A stretch of 64,000 nt of DNA from Pseudomonadota bacterium (lineage in GTDB: Bacteria; Bdellovibrionota; Bacteriovoracia; Bacteriovoracales; Bacteriovoracaceae): the NCBI GenBank assembly GCA_027488375.1, contig JAIYBW010000003.1, positions 248,001-312,000 of the forward strand. The letters are read 5' to 3'. Numbering within the stretch: the first letter of the stretch is position 1; every line of letters begins with the position of its first letter. This document shows positions 25,398-33,933 of the stretch, one piece after another. The notes under the pieces were generated by a model. That model was not told the origin of the DNA, did no database searches, and saw only the letters and a list, made by a program, of their open reading frames with translations. The position numbers and the translations under genes were made by a program.

Positions 25398-26018
25398 ATG
25401 TCAGCTAATGCTCATCACAGTGACCATGCTATGCCAGTTAGAAACGATCCTCAATTTGGAAGTGCCTCTATTGGTAAGCTTGCCATGTGGATTTTTCTTG
25501 TCACAGATGCCATGTCTTTTTCTGGATTTCTCTTAGCTTATGCTGTTTTGAGATCTACGATGGATTGGCCAGTTCCGGCAGATCATCTTGGTATTAATTT
25601 ATCCGGTTTTGCAACTTTTATTCTTATTTGCAGCTCAGTCTCGATGGTGTTGTCGATTGATGGCTGTAAAAACAAAGATAGAAAGGCTATGCTCAACTGG
25701 CTTTTGGTGACTATTTCTGGTGGAGTTATTTTTCTTGGTATCCAAGTTTATGAATATACTCATCTCGTTCACATGGGAATGACTCTTTCTAAGTTCATCC
25801 ACGGAAATAATTTATTTTCTTCGACCTTTTACATCATTACAGGTTTCCATGGTCTTCACGTTCTCACAGGTGTGATCTATTTGATCTGTGAGTATCGTTT
25901 GGCCCTTAAGGGTAATTACGATAATGGAAATTATGATCGACTAGAAATTCTAGGTTTATTTTGGCACTTTGTTGATCTTGTGTGGATTCTAGTGTTCACA
26001 TTCATTTACTTACTATGA
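25398..26018 (+). CDS. Cytochrome c oxidase subunit III (first copy)
   Basis: 206 residues from the ATG at 25398 (TTGGAG SD); the longer frame upstream lacks support. Inner-membrane subunit of the haem-copper oxidase. Features: KLAMWIFLVTDAMSFSGF in the first TM, HLVHMGMT, then TGFHGLHVLTGVIYL and FWHFVDLVWILVFTFIYL at the C-terminus, all typical of subunit III. It opens a long operon (to 33040), overlapping the next gene by ATGA. A second subunit III gene lies at 30186-30740. Confidence 0.93.
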   Translation: MSANAHHSDHAMPVRNDPQFGSASIGKLAMWIFLVTDAMSFSGFLLAYAVLRSTMDWPVPADHLGINLSGFATFILICSSVSMVLSIDGCKNKDRKAMLNWLLVTISGGVIFLGIQVYEYTHLVHMGMTLSKFIHGNNLFSSTFYIITGFHGLHVLTGVIYLICEYRLALKGNYDNGNYDRLEILGLFWHFVDLVWILVFTFIYLL

Positions 26019-26209
26019 AATTTTCGTTTTTTATTTTTCTCATTTTATTTAGTATGACAGCTTGGGCTTGCCCCAACTGTCATACCTCAATTGATGAGGC
26101 GAATAAAACACCTTACACCATCATTTTTTTAGGCCTTTTTATTCTTTTAACTTACATTCCTTTCTATATTCTTTTTAGGGCCGCTAAAAAGTTTGATCCT
26201 CATAATTAG
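26015..26209 (+). CDS. Small membrane protein with N-terminal CPNCH motif
   Basis: 64 residues, start at the ATG overlapping the subunit III stop. A signal-like segment (FFIFLILFSMTAWA) is followed directly by CPNCH (Cys19-His23), the c-type haem attachment pattern CxxCH, then a short polar stretch and one TM helix (IIFLGLFILLTYIPFYILF) with a basic end. If the signal is cut after Ala18, Cys19 becomes the first mature residue. It could carry haem c, bind copper, or be a chaperone for oxidase assembly; the family name is unknown to me. Confidence 0.75.
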   Translation: MKFSFFIFLILFSMTAWACPNCHTSIDEANKTPYTIIFLGLFILLTYIPFYILFRAAKKFDPHN

Positions 26210-26212
26210 CCA

Positions 26213-26641
26213 ATGATCTTCATTTCATTGCCCACTCAAAATGCTTTTTTCAATCTCCTCTCAACACTTTGTTTGTTGTGGGGATATTACTTTATTAAGA
26301 AATCAAATAGGGACGAAAGAAAACACAAGATCTCCATGATCATGGCCCTGATCTTTTCTACTATATTTTTGATTGGATACTTAGTTCATCATTACAATCA
26401 TGGTTCAACAACCTTTCCTGACCTTGGCTGGATAAAGACATTATATTTAATCATCCTTATCCCTCACATCATTTTAGCTGCAGTTATGGTTCCGATGATA
26501 ATCATGACTTTTGTTTATGCTTTTACGGGTAAACTGGAGAAACATAAAAAAATAGCTAGAATCACTTTTCCTATTTGGCTCTACGTTTCAGTAACGGGCG
26601 TGATTATTTATCTAATGCTTTATCAATTATTTACAGTTTGA
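26213..26641 (+). CDS. DUF420 membrane protein (CtaM-like)
   Basis: 142 residues, four TM helices. DUF420 proteins, including Bacillus/Staphylococcus CtaM, are needed for maturation of heme A-containing oxidases. Visible family features: LVHHYNHGSTTFP between the second and third TM, LIPHIILAAVMVP, and the closing KHKKIARITFPIWLYVSVTGVIIYLMLY. The location between oxidase and heme O synthase genes fits that role. Confidence 0.85.
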   Translation: MIFISLPTQNAFFNLLSTLCLLWGYYFIKKSNRDERKHKISMIMALIFSTIFLIGYLVHHYNHGSTTFPDLGWIKTLYLIILIPHIILAAVMVPMIIMTFVYAFTGKLEKHKKIARITFPIWLYVSVTGVIIYLMLYQLFTV

Positions 26642-26693
26642 AAATCTCATCATTTAATGTAAGTTAAGATCTCAATTATTGTGAGCTATTATT

Positions 26694-27599
26694 ATGACTG
26701 CGCCCTCAGTAGCCTTTGATGTTGTTGGTGAAAAAAAAGTCTCAGTATTTTTAGATTTTCTTTCACTGACAAAACCTAGACTTTCGGCACTTGTTATTTT
26801 TACAAGTGCTCTGGGCTTATTCCTAGCTCCGGGAGAAGTTTCTACTCTCACAACTCTTATTTCAATCGCTGGAACATCTGGTTTAGTGGCCGGCGCCTGT
26901 GTGATTAATTGCTGGATGGAGAGAGATATAGATCGTCTGATGGAGAGGACAAAGAATCGTCCACTTCCTGCTGGGAGAATATCACCTCCTGTTGCTCTCA
27001 TCATGGGTCTTTGTCTTATCATTTCCTGTTTAGCGGTCTTATTTTTGTTTGTTAATAACTTAACTGGTTTATTAGGTCTTATCGCTACACTGACTTATGT
27101 TTTTCTTTACACTCCTTTAAAAAAAATAAGTTCGTGGGCGCTTTTTGCAGGGGCCATTCCTGGAGCGATTCCGCCTCTTATGGGGTGGACGACTGTGACA
27201 AATTCAATTAGCCTTTTTGGACTAGTTCTTTTTGGTATTTTATTTGTATGGCAGCTTCCGCACTTTCTTTCCATTTCTCTCTATCATTCAAAAGATTACA
27301 ATAACGCAGACTTTAAAATTTTTCCAACTCAGATCGGTTTTTCAAATACCGTTCACCAGATAACTTTTTATACATTTTTACTCGCTGTGATCTCTCTAGT
27401 TCCTTATTACTTACAGGTCACAAATAGTTATTACCGAGATTTCATTCTGCTCATTGGTGGAGCATTTACGGTCCTTTCCCTTATGGGTTATCCAAAGCTT
27501 AATTCAGCGGATGACTTAATGAGTTGGGCGAGGAAATATTTTTACGCATCGCTTATTTATCTGCCATTGGTGTTTATTGGAATGATTTTTTTTAAATAG
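26694..27599 (+). CDS. ctaB: Protoheme IX farnesyltransferase (heme O synthase)
   Basis: 301 residues, UbiA-type prenyltransferase with about eight or nine TM helices. Adds a farnesyl group to heme B to make heme O, the substrate of CtaA. The Asp-rich motif is present: NCWMERDIDRLMERTKNRPLPAGR, near residue 80-100, and the second loop has YHSKDYNNADFKIFP. Lies inside the oxidase operon. The synonym cyoE applies to the quinol-oxidase version. Confidence 0.94.
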   Translation: MTAPSVAFDVVGEKKVSVFLDFLSLTKPRLSALVIFTSALGLFLAPGEVSTLTTLISIAGTSGLVAGACVINCWMERDIDRLMERTKNRPLPAGRISPPVALIMGLCLIISCLAVLFLFVNNLTGLLGLIATLTYVFLYTPLKKISSWALFAGAIPGAIPPLMGWTTVTNSISLFGLVLFGILFVWQLPHFLSISLYHSKDYNNADFKIFPTQIGFSNTVHQITFYTFLLAVISLVPYYLQVTNSYYRDFILLIGGAFTVLSLMGYPKLNSADDLMSWARKYFYASLIYLPLVFIGMIFFK

Positions 27600-27668
27600 A
27601 AAATTTATAGATATTAGATAAGATAGTTAAATAATTCAGAAAGTTAAGAACTTATTAAAGGGAATATT

Positions 27669-28451
27669 ATGGGCTTTTTAAACCTTAATGTAACTGCTAG
27701 TTGGTGGGATCTTGCCAAGCCACCAGTGGACATTTCGACTAATGGTCACCTGATTGATAGTCTTTGGAATTACACCACAATGCTTTGTATTTTTTACTTC
27801 GTTTTGGTTTGTATTGGTCTCTTTGGTTTTTCTTTCTTTTACTCTCAGAAGAGAAATAAAAAACCTTATTATACCTACGGAAATAAGAAGAAGCATTTAT
27901 TAGTTACGGCCGTGATCGGAGCAGCTGTTTTCTTAACAATCGATTTAAATATCGCTCGTATTGCGAACAATGATCTTTTAAATCAATTTTGGAAATGGCC
28001 TGATCCTAAGACTGAAAAAGTTCTTAGAGTAGAGGTGATGGCGCAACAGTGGCTTTGGTCATTCCGTTATGCTGGACCAGATGATTTATTTGGTACTGCT
28101 GACGATGTTGTGACAAATAATGATTTACGTGTTCCAACTGGAACTAAAATTCTTTTTCACCTCACTTCCAAGGATGTTATTCATTCCTTTTTCGTTCCAA
28201 ACGTTAGACTGAAAGTTGATACCATTCCAGGTCGAGTGACTCGAGTTTGGTGGGAAGTTAAAACTCCAGGTGTTTATGATATTGCCTGTGCTGAAATGTG
28301 CGGCACTCATCACTACTTAATGAAGGCAAAGCTAACTGTTTATTCAGAAGAAGATTTTAAACGTTGGATGACTTCATCAGAAAAAATTGCCTTAAATACA
28401 AATGATCCTTCCGATGCAAACCTTGCGTGGGGATGGAAGTGGGAGAAATAA
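27669..28451 (+). CDS. Cytochrome c oxidase subunit II
   Basis: 260 residues: two TM helices in the first ~110 residues and a periplasmic cupredoxin domain with the dinuclear CuA centre. Ligands are present: His in DVIHSFFVP and the C-A-E-M-C-G-T-H-H-Y-L-M motif (Cys207, Cys211, His215, Met218). The aromatic patch AQQWLWSFRY that passes electrons from CuA is intact. There is no fused cytochrome c domain, so the separate di-haem cytochrome at 30759 or another cytochrome may donate electrons. One nt separates it from the subunit I gene. Confidence 0.95.
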   Translation: MGFLNLNVTASWWDLAKPPVDISTNGHLIDSLWNYTTMLCIFYFVLVCIGLFGFSFFYSQKRNKKPYYTYGNKKKHLLVTAVIGAAVFLTIDLNIARIANNDLLNQFWKWPDPKTEKVLRVEVMAQQWLWSFRYAGPDDLFGTADDVVTNNDLRVPTGTKILFHLTSKDVIHSFFVPNVRLKVDTIPGRVTRVWWEVKTPGVYDIACAEMCGTHHYLMKAKLTVYSEEDFKRWMTSSEKIALNTNDPSDANLAWGWKWEK

Positions 28452-28452
28452 A

Positions 28453-30183
28453 ATGAGCGGCGGTTATAACGAAATTCACCCAGAACCTACCACCTTCTGG
28501 AGTAAGTACATTATTTCTTTTGATCACAAAGTAATTGCTAAGCAATTTTTGTGGTACGGAATTTTCTTCCTGGGTCTAGGCGGAATGATGGCTCTCCTCA
28601 TTAGATGGACATTGGCCTATCCTGGAGTTCCTGTTCCTGTTTTAGGATCACTTTTATTTTCTGAATCTGGTGGAGTAGTTCCTCCAGATACGTATTCCAT
28701 GCTTTTTACCATGCATGGAACCATTATGATTTTTTATGCTATTACACCGATTCTGATTGGCGCCTTTGGTAACTATTGTATCCCTCTTCAGATCGGGGCC
28801 CGAGATATGGCGTTCCCGATGTTGAACATGCTTTCATTTTGGTTTGCCTTCTTATCAGGTGTTGTTCTGATTATTTCCCTTTGCTTACCTCTTGGGGCAG
28901 CAGCTGGGGGATGGACCTCTTATCCAACTCTTTCAACTTTGATTGGAAGTCCTGGGGCAGGTCAGACTTTATGGTGTGTGGCCATCTTCCTTTTTGGTGT
29001 TTCTTCTACAATGGGAGCTGTAAACTACGTCACGACTGTGATTACACTTCGTGCTCCTGGAATGGGCTACTTTGATATGCCTCTTACGATCTGGGGTCTT
29101 TGGTTAACTGCCATTCTTAACGCTATTTTCGTTCCAGTTTTAGGTGCTGGTGTTCTTCTCCTTATTCTTGACCGTGTAATGGGAACAACTTTCTTCCTTG
29201 CTGGTGCATCGGCAACTTCTGGCTCAGGTGATCCAGTTCTTTTCCAACACGTTTTCTGGATTTTTGGTCACCCAGAAGTTTATATTCTTATTCTCCCAGC
29301 ATGGGGGATTGTTTCAGATCTTCTCTCTTTCTTTTCTCGTAAACCTGCTTTCGGTGCCAAGGCTACGGCCCTCGCTATGACTGCGGTCAGTATTCTTTCG
29401 ACTCTTGTTTATGGTCACCATATGTTTACGACTCAGATGAGTCCTCTTCTCACTCAATCTTTCATGACTCTTACGATGACAATTTCAATCCCGTCGGCGA
29501 TTTTCTTTGCTAACTGGCTTGGGACTATCTGGAAGGGGTCAATTCGCTTTGATTCTCCTATGTTGTTTTCACTGGGTGTAGTCTTTGTTTTTGGTCTAGG
29601 TGGTCTAACAGGACTTCACCTTGGAACAGTTACAACCGATTTATATCTCCATGATACTTACTTTGTTGTTGGTCACTTCCATTACACTATGGCAGCTTCT
29701 GTTCTCTTGGGTGGATTTGCTGGAATTTATTTCTGGTTTCCAAAGATGTTTGGAAAGATGATGAACGAAACAATGGCTAAAATTCATTTCTGGGGAACGA
29801 TGATTCCATTAAATGGAATTTTCTTCGGAATGTTGATGGTTGGTTACGGCGGTATGCACAGAAGGATTTATAATCCATTTGTTTACGAATCTCTTCAAAG
29901 ATTGATTCCTATTAACTCGATGATTACCACTTCAGCGATCCTTATGGGTGCCTTCCAGATTGTTTTCGTGATCAACTTCCTTTGGTCACTTAAGAGTGGG
30001 GCAAAAGCTGTAAATAATCCATGGAACGTGGGAACTTTAGAATGGACTATTCCTTCACCTCCAGTTCATCACAACTATGATGAAATACCTGTTGTGAAGT
30101 GTGGACCTCATGAGCTTGGAAATCCAAACCTGAAAAATGGAAGGGACTTTCAATATCAAACTGAAGAATTGGTTGAGGCTTAA
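28453..30183 (+). CDS. Cytochrome c oxidase subunit I
   Basis: 576 residues from the ATG at 28453; a longer frame begins inside subunit II and is rejected. Catalytic subunit with heme a and the heme a3-CuB site. Motifs: TMHGTIMIF (heme a ligand, about His88), GHPEVYILILPAWG (about residue 272, CuB His, cross-linked Tyr and D-channel Glu), YGHHMFTTQM (CuB histidines), HDTYFVVGHFHYTM (about residue 400-410, a3 and a ligands). The Glu in HPEVY and the GNYCIPLQIGARDMAFPMLN segment place it in the A1 type. Confidence 0.96.
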   Translation: MSGGYNEIHPEPTTFWSKYIISFDHKVIAKQFLWYGIFFLGLGGMMALLIRWTLAYPGVPVPVLGSLLFSESGGVVPPDTYSMLFTMHGTIMIFYAITPILIGAFGNYCIPLQIGARDMAFPMLNMLSFWFAFLSGVVLIISLCLPLGAAAGGWTSYPTLSTLIGSPGAGQTLWCVAIFLFGVSSTMGAVNYVTTVITLRAPGMGYFDMPLTIWGLWLTAILNAIFVPVLGAGVLLLILDRVMGTTFFLAGASATSGSGDPVLFQHVFWIFGHPEVYILILPAWGIVSDLLSFFSRKPAFGAKATALAMTAVSILSTLVYGHHMFTTQMSPLLTQSFMTLTMTISIPSAIFFANWLGTIWKGSIRFDSPMLFSLGVVFVFGLGGLTGLHLGTVTTDLYLHDTYFVVGHFHYTMAASVLLGGFAGIYFWFPKMFGKMMNETMAKIHFWGTMIPLNGIFFGMLMVGYGGMHRRIYNPFVYESLQRLIPINSMITTSAILMGAFQIVFVINFLWSLKSGAKAVNNPWNVGTLEWTIPSPPVHHNYDEIPVVKCGPHELGNPNLKNGRDFQYQTEELVEA

Positions 30184-30185
30184 TA

Positions 30186-30740
30186 ATGAATAGAGGCCAG
30201 CTACAAAATAGCCTTGCAATGACTGTGACCCTAATCATGGGGTCCATGTTATTCGCTACTTTGTTTCTTGGTTATGCTGTTTATCGCTCTTCGGCGGTCA
30301 TGTGGCCTCCACTTGGGATTCAGAAAGTGTCTCTCTTTTTGCCTTTGCTTAGTACTTTGATCATCTTGGTCAGTAGTTGGTTCATGAACCAATCAAAAGT
30401 TAAAGTTGAAAGTGGAGATGTGGGTAAAGCTCTTACAGCTAATAATATGACGTTAGCTTTTGGAATGCTTTTCATGATCATTCAGGGCTACTTTTGGTAT
30501 CACCTCAAGAGCACAGGAATTTTCTTAACCACATCAGGGATCTTTGGTTCAATCCTTTATGGATTTACTTGGATACACGCTTTTCATGTGGTGTTTGGTC
30601 TTTTGGCGCTGATCTATTTAAGATTTGCCCTCAAGCAAAATGGTCCTCAGGTTTTGCAGGTAACTGTCAACGTTGAAAAATTTTGGCATTTCCTGGGTGT
30701 TGTTTGGCTTATTATGTTTATAACTATTTTTGTTTTATAA
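30186..30740 (+). CDS. Cytochrome c oxidase subunit III (second copy)
   Basis: 184 residues, five TM helices. Subunit III features: MGSMLFATLFLGYAVYR in the first TM, a WIHAFHVVFGLLALIYLRF segment, and the C-terminal EKFWHFLGVVWLIMFITIFVL. It lacks the two most N-terminal helices of the long mitochondrial form, as in many bacterial homologues. It follows subunit I by 2 nt. The operon already has another subunit III at 25398-26018; the sequences differ strongly. Confidence 0.88.
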   Translation: MNRGQLQNSLAMTVTLIMGSMLFATLFLGYAVYRSSAVMWPPLGIQKVSLFLPLLSTLIILVSSWFMNQSKVKVESGDVGKALTANNMTLAFGMLFMIIQGYFWYHLKSTGIFLTTSGIFGSILYGFTWIHAFHVVFGLLALIYLRFALKQNGPQVLQVTVNVEKFWHFLGVVWLIMFITIFVL

Positions 30741-30758
30741 GTTTTTTTAAGGATGATT

Positions 30759-31652
30759 ATGAAGAACCTAAAAAACCTCGTTTACCTTTTTCCACTCGTC
30801 CTCATTGGATGTAGTAAGGGCGATTTTAGAGAGTCCAAAACCTTTGCAGGTGGAAAAATTGTCTCGGCCAGTACTTTGAACTTGGGCCAGGCGACCTATA
30901 CGGAATACTGCGTTTCTTGTCACGGTGTAAAGGGTGATGGGCAAGGTACATCTGCGAAGGGTATGTACCCACCTCCAAGAAATTTTACTCAAGGTATTTA
31001 TAAGTTTGCCAATGTGGTGAGTGGAGAGCTTCCCCATGATGAAGATTTTGCTCGTATTATTAAGCACGGTCTGAACGGTACTCCTATGTTGCCTTGGGAT
31101 ATCACTGGTGAGAAGTTAGATGCAGTGATTCAATACATTAAGACCTTTGCACCGCAAACGTGGGAAGGCTCTGATAAAGTTCTTGGGACAAAGTTTGAGT
31201 TGCCCGCTGATCCTTTTGGAGATGTTTATCGCCATCAGGCCATAGAGAAGGGGAGAAAGGCTTATCACATAACTGCTGCGTGTACTCAGTGTCACCGTGG
31301 TTATGAAGTCAAAGAAGATATCTCTAAGTTTAACCAGGAAATAAACAAAGTTCCTCTTAAGCCTGAAGAGTTTGCTGAAGATTTATATACTCTAAAACTT
31401 CAAGATGGAGACTATAACTATAAGGTTGTTCCACCTGATTTTACTTTCCATCCTCTTAGATCAATTACGGATGTTCCTTCAATCGTACAAAGACTTATGT
31501 ATGGAGTTAATGGATCAGGAATGCCGGGCTGGAAAGATGTTGTGTCGGATGAGGATCTTTGGGCGATTGCTTACTACGTTCAATATTTGAGAGAGATGAA
31601 AGATACTCCTGCAAGATATGAATTGATCAATAAAATTGAAAACCAAAAATAG
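30759..31652 (+). CDS. Di-haem cytochrome c lipoprotein
   Basis: 297 residues from the ATG at 30759, which has AAGGA at good distance; the ATG two codons earlier is possible. The signal peptide ends in a lipobox (VLIGC), so the protein is lipid-anchored on the periplasmic side. Two haem c motifs, CVSCH (about residue 50) and CTQCH (about residue 175), lie in two cytochrome c-type domains with Met candidates in TPMLPWD and SGMPGW. A probable electron donor to, or partner of, the neighbouring oxidase. Confidence 0.9.
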   Translation: MKNLKNLVYLFPLVLIGCSKGDFRESKTFAGGKIVSASTLNLGQATYTEYCVSCHGVKGDGQGTSAKGMYPPPRNFTQGIYKFANVVSGELPHDEDFARIIKHGLNGTPMLPWDITGEKLDAVIQYIKTFAPQTWEGSDKVLGTKFELPADPFGDVYRHQAIEKGRKAYHITAACTQCHRGYEVKEDISKFNQEINKVPLKPEEFAEDLYTLKLQDGDYNYKVVPPDFTFHPLRSITDVPSIVQRLMYGVNGSGMPGWKDVVSDEDLWAIAYYVQYLREMKDTPARYELINKIENQK

Positions 31653-31660
31653 GACATAAT

Positions 31661-32326
31661 TTGGAAACGGCTATTCAAACATCTCATATTAGAAAAACCA
31701 ACTTCATAGAGAAGTTGGTTCTTAATAAGTATTTTTGGATACTGGCCTGCACGTTCCTCTTTGTTTATCCCATTGCAAAAAGCATGAATCGGATGTTGCC
31801 AGCTGAGCTTCCAGTTCTTGGTGATGTTCCGGTTTTTAATTTTACAGATGAAAATGGGAAGCCCTTTGGAACTAATGAATTAAAGGGAAGAGTTTATATT
31901 GCGAATTTTATGTTTACGAGCTGTACAACGGCTTGCCCCATTTTATTAGGAAAAGTCCAAAAGGTTCAACATCGCATCCGTGGCGTGATTGATAGAGCTG
32001 CCATTGTTTCGTTTACCGTAGATCCTGAGGTTGATACGCCAAAGGTTTTATTTGATAAAGCTAGAGAAATGAAGGCCAATCCAGTAGTTTGGAAGTTTTT
32101 AAGCGCACCTGTAAATGAGACAAAGAGTTTACTTGTTGATGGTTTCAAAGTTCCAATGGGTAATAAAGAGATTGCTAATAGCGTAATGGATGTTGCCCAC
32201 TCGAATAAGCTTGTTTTAGTTGATCAAGATGGGAAAATTCGTGGTTATTATTCAACTGAGAATGATTCTATCAATAAGTTGATGATAGATACTGGTCTCT
32301 TAATTAACAGAAAGAAAAAGTCTTAA
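31661..32326 (+). CDS. Sco-type copper chaperone (SCO1/SenC/PrrC family)
   Basis: 221 residues, TTG start with AGGA at SD distance. One N-terminal TM anchor followed by a periplasmic thioredoxin-like domain. The copper site is intact: TSCTTACP (Cys88, Cys92) and the distal His180 in DVAHSNK; the VDPEVDTP loop is also typical. Sco proteins deliver copper to, or reduce, the CuA site of subunit II, which fits the operon. Confidence 0.93.
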   Translation: METAIQTSHIRKTNFIEKLVLNKYFWILACTFLFVYPIAKSMNRMLPAELPVLGDVPVFNFTDENGKPFGTNELKGRVYIANFMFTSCTTACPILLGKVQKVQHRIRGVIDRAAIVSFTVDPEVDTPKVLFDKAREMKANPVVWKFLSAPVNETKSLLVDGFKVPMGNKEIANSVMDVAHSNKLVLVDQDGKIRGYYSTENDSINKLMIDTGLLINRKKKS

Positions 32327-32340
32327 ATAAGGAGATATTC

Positions 32341-32622
32341 GTGAGTGAGACAAATCACACAAGCCATAAAAAAGAATACTTCAAAGTATTTCTTGTTTTA
32401 ACTGCTTTAACCATTGTGGAATTAATTATTCCTGCCATGAAAATTTCTCAATTTGCCAAAGGTTCATCATTAACACTTCTTGCCCTAGGTAAGGCGTGCA
32501 TTGTGGGTTGGTCTTATATGCATTTAAAAGATGAAACAAAGTGGATGCGTTTTATTGCTCTAGTTCCCATTTCAGCTTTTGCTTACGCCGCGATGGTTAT
32601 TTTAGAGTCTCTTTATAGATAG
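32341..32622 (+). CDS. Cytochrome c oxidase subunit IV (prokaryotic COX4 type)
   Basis: 93 residues, GTG start with AGGAGA SD. Three TM helices with the COX4_pro pattern: YFKVFLVLTALTIVEL, then LLALGKACIVGWSYMHLKDETKWMR, then ALVPISAFAYAAMVILESLY. The short His-rich head (NHTSHKKEY) is common in this family. Structural accessory subunit. Confidence 0.85.
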   Translation: MSETNHTSHKKEYFKVFLVLTALTIVELIIPAMKISQFAKGSSLTLLALGKACIVGWSYMHLKDETKWMRFIALVPISAFAYAAMVILESLYR

Positions 32623-32630
32623 GAGTAGTT

Positions 32631-32822
32631 ATGGAAAAAACGAATACGAAAAAAGCTGAAGCTTTTAAATCTGAGTCCTCTATATTTTCTCACCCAATTA
32701 ATTTCCCTAAAAAGAATCAGGCCTATCTTCCTACTTGGGGCGTGATTGTGATTCTTATTATTGCTTTTTTTATCTTAAAGCCTTTCATCTACATCACTGA
32801 TAAAAAGAGACACGGCAAGTAA
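32631..32822 (+). CDS. Small single-TM protein of the oxidase operon
   Basis: 63 residues: a ~35-residue polar N-terminal part, one TM helix (WGVIVILIIAFFILKPFIYI) and a basic tail (TDKKRHGK). SD GGAG precedes the ATG. Its stop overlaps the next start by one base. No family recognised; it may be an extra oxidase subunit or assembly factor by position. Confidence 0.65.
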   Translation: MEKTNTKKAEAFKSESSIFSHPINFPKKNQAYLPTWGVIVILIIAFFILKPFIYITDKKRHGK

Positions 32823-33040
32823 TGTCAACTGAAAGACAACGGGAAATTATTCACGACATCGCTAATAATTTCTCCGTTGTTGATTTAAATTTAAATGTTA
32901 TTTTTAGATCGATCTCACAGCACCATCCACATCTTACTCAAGAATTAGAAAGACTTAAGAAAGCCATCGAGAACTCAAATTCTGCCATTCAGTCTTTAAG
33001 AGAGTTAAGATCAAGTCTCAAAGACAATTCCCAAAGCTAA
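32822..33040 (+). CDS. Small helical protein with H-box-like sequence
   Basis: 72 residues, all predicted helix, cytoplasmic. The N-terminal REIIHDIANNFSVVDLNLNV resembles the phosphoacceptor helix (H-box) of histidine-kinase dimerisation domains, where His is followed by Asp/Glu and an Asn four residues on. The C-terminal half is a heptad-like amphipathic helix. No ATPase domain is present. It ends the oxidase operon, overlapping the previous gene by one base. The assignment is by motif only. Confidence 0.6.
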   Translation: MSTERQREIIHDIANNFSVVDLNLNVIFRSISQHHPHLTQELERLKKAIENSNSAIQSLRELRSSLKDNSQS

Positions 33041-33045
33041 TTTAC

Positions 33046-33804
33046 TTATTTGTCAGTAGGTGTCGGAGTAATGATCTCAATGATATCCTCTACTCTTTGA
33101 GAAGCGTACTCTTTGCAGCTTATAAGTTGTTCTCTGCAGCTTTTAATGAGACGTTGCTTTAGATTGTTGAGAAGGAAATTAGGAACAAGTTTTTTCAAGG
33201 GTAGATGACTTACAAATTTAGAAGTCTCTGGAGACATATTTAAATCATCCGTAATTTGGGCCTCTGTTTGAAAGTAAACCATATTGTTTTCTTCAGTGAA
33301 TTTCAGGAGAGCATCTCTGATGAAAACTCGAATATCAGCTTGCTGATTTTCCTTGAGAAAATTTCTATAGAAATCAGGATCATGTTCTACATTATCTCCA
33401 AAAAGAATAAAGCTGGCATCAGGATGTCTTTTAGCAATTTCTCTTAACTTGAGAGTTTTGAAGACCTTTGATTTATCTTTAAGGCCTCTTTGATACACAA
33501 TCCCTTTCGGAAAGCCATGCTTCGCGGTCCATTTTTCCCCACGGTAGAGAAATGGGTATGAATTACTTAGATAATAAAATTTAACTTCTGACTCTGTTTG
33601 CTTGATTTCATTAAAGATGGCCCTTAAGCCTTCATAGGGTTTTACACCAGTGATGAGTTTACCGGCCGCTTTGACCTTTTTTTCTATGTTGGCCATTCGT
33701 AATGTTTCATCGAGATCAGAAATGATCACAACTTCTTTGGCTTCAACACTTGCCGAAAAATAAGTGCTTAAACTTAAGAACGATGCCAAAAGAAGAAATT
33801 TCAT
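33046..33804 (-). CDS. Exported APP1-like phosphatase (DUF2183, HAD-type)
   Basis: 252 residues from the ATG at 33804, which has an AGGAG SD; a start 11 codons upstream would spoil the signal peptide (LLLASFLSLSTYFSASVEA). The catalytic DxDxT motif is SDLDET near residue 25; FYYLSNSYPFLY fits HAD motif II and ILFGDNVEHDPDFY motif IV. This matches the APP1/DUF2183 phosphatidate-phosphatase domain. A periplasmic or secreted form could act on phospholipids of self or prey (inference). The convergent oxidase operon ends 5 nt away. Confidence 0.83.
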   Translation of the reverse strand: MKFLLLASFLSLSTYFSASVEAKEVVIISDLDETLRMANIEKKVKAAGKLITGVKPYEGLRAIFNEIKQTESEVKFYYLSNSYPFLYRGEKWTAKHGFPKGIVYQRGLKDKSKVFKTLKLREIAKRHPDASFILFGDNVEHDPDFYRNFLKENQQADIRVFIRDALLKFTEENNMVYFQTEAQITDDLNMSPETSKFVSHLPLKKLVPNFLLNNLKQRLIKSCREQLISCKEYASQRVEDIIEIITPTPTDK

Positions 33805-33895
33805 CTTAGATCTCCTGATTAAATATGACTCTAGCATAGGTCGAGATTATATCTTTAATCATTATAAAAATTACCCTACATCACACAAAAAATGA

Positions 33896-33926
33896 CCAAA
33901 AAAAAAGGCCCTCTTGCGAGGGCCTT
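33896..33926 (-). terminator. Intrinsic terminator after rpsD
   Basis: On the minus strand, GGCCCTC (33924-33918) pairs with GAGGGCC (33913-33907) across a GCAA tetraloop, followed by at least eight T. Very strong. Confidence 0.92.
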
Positions 33927-33933
33927 GATTTTA

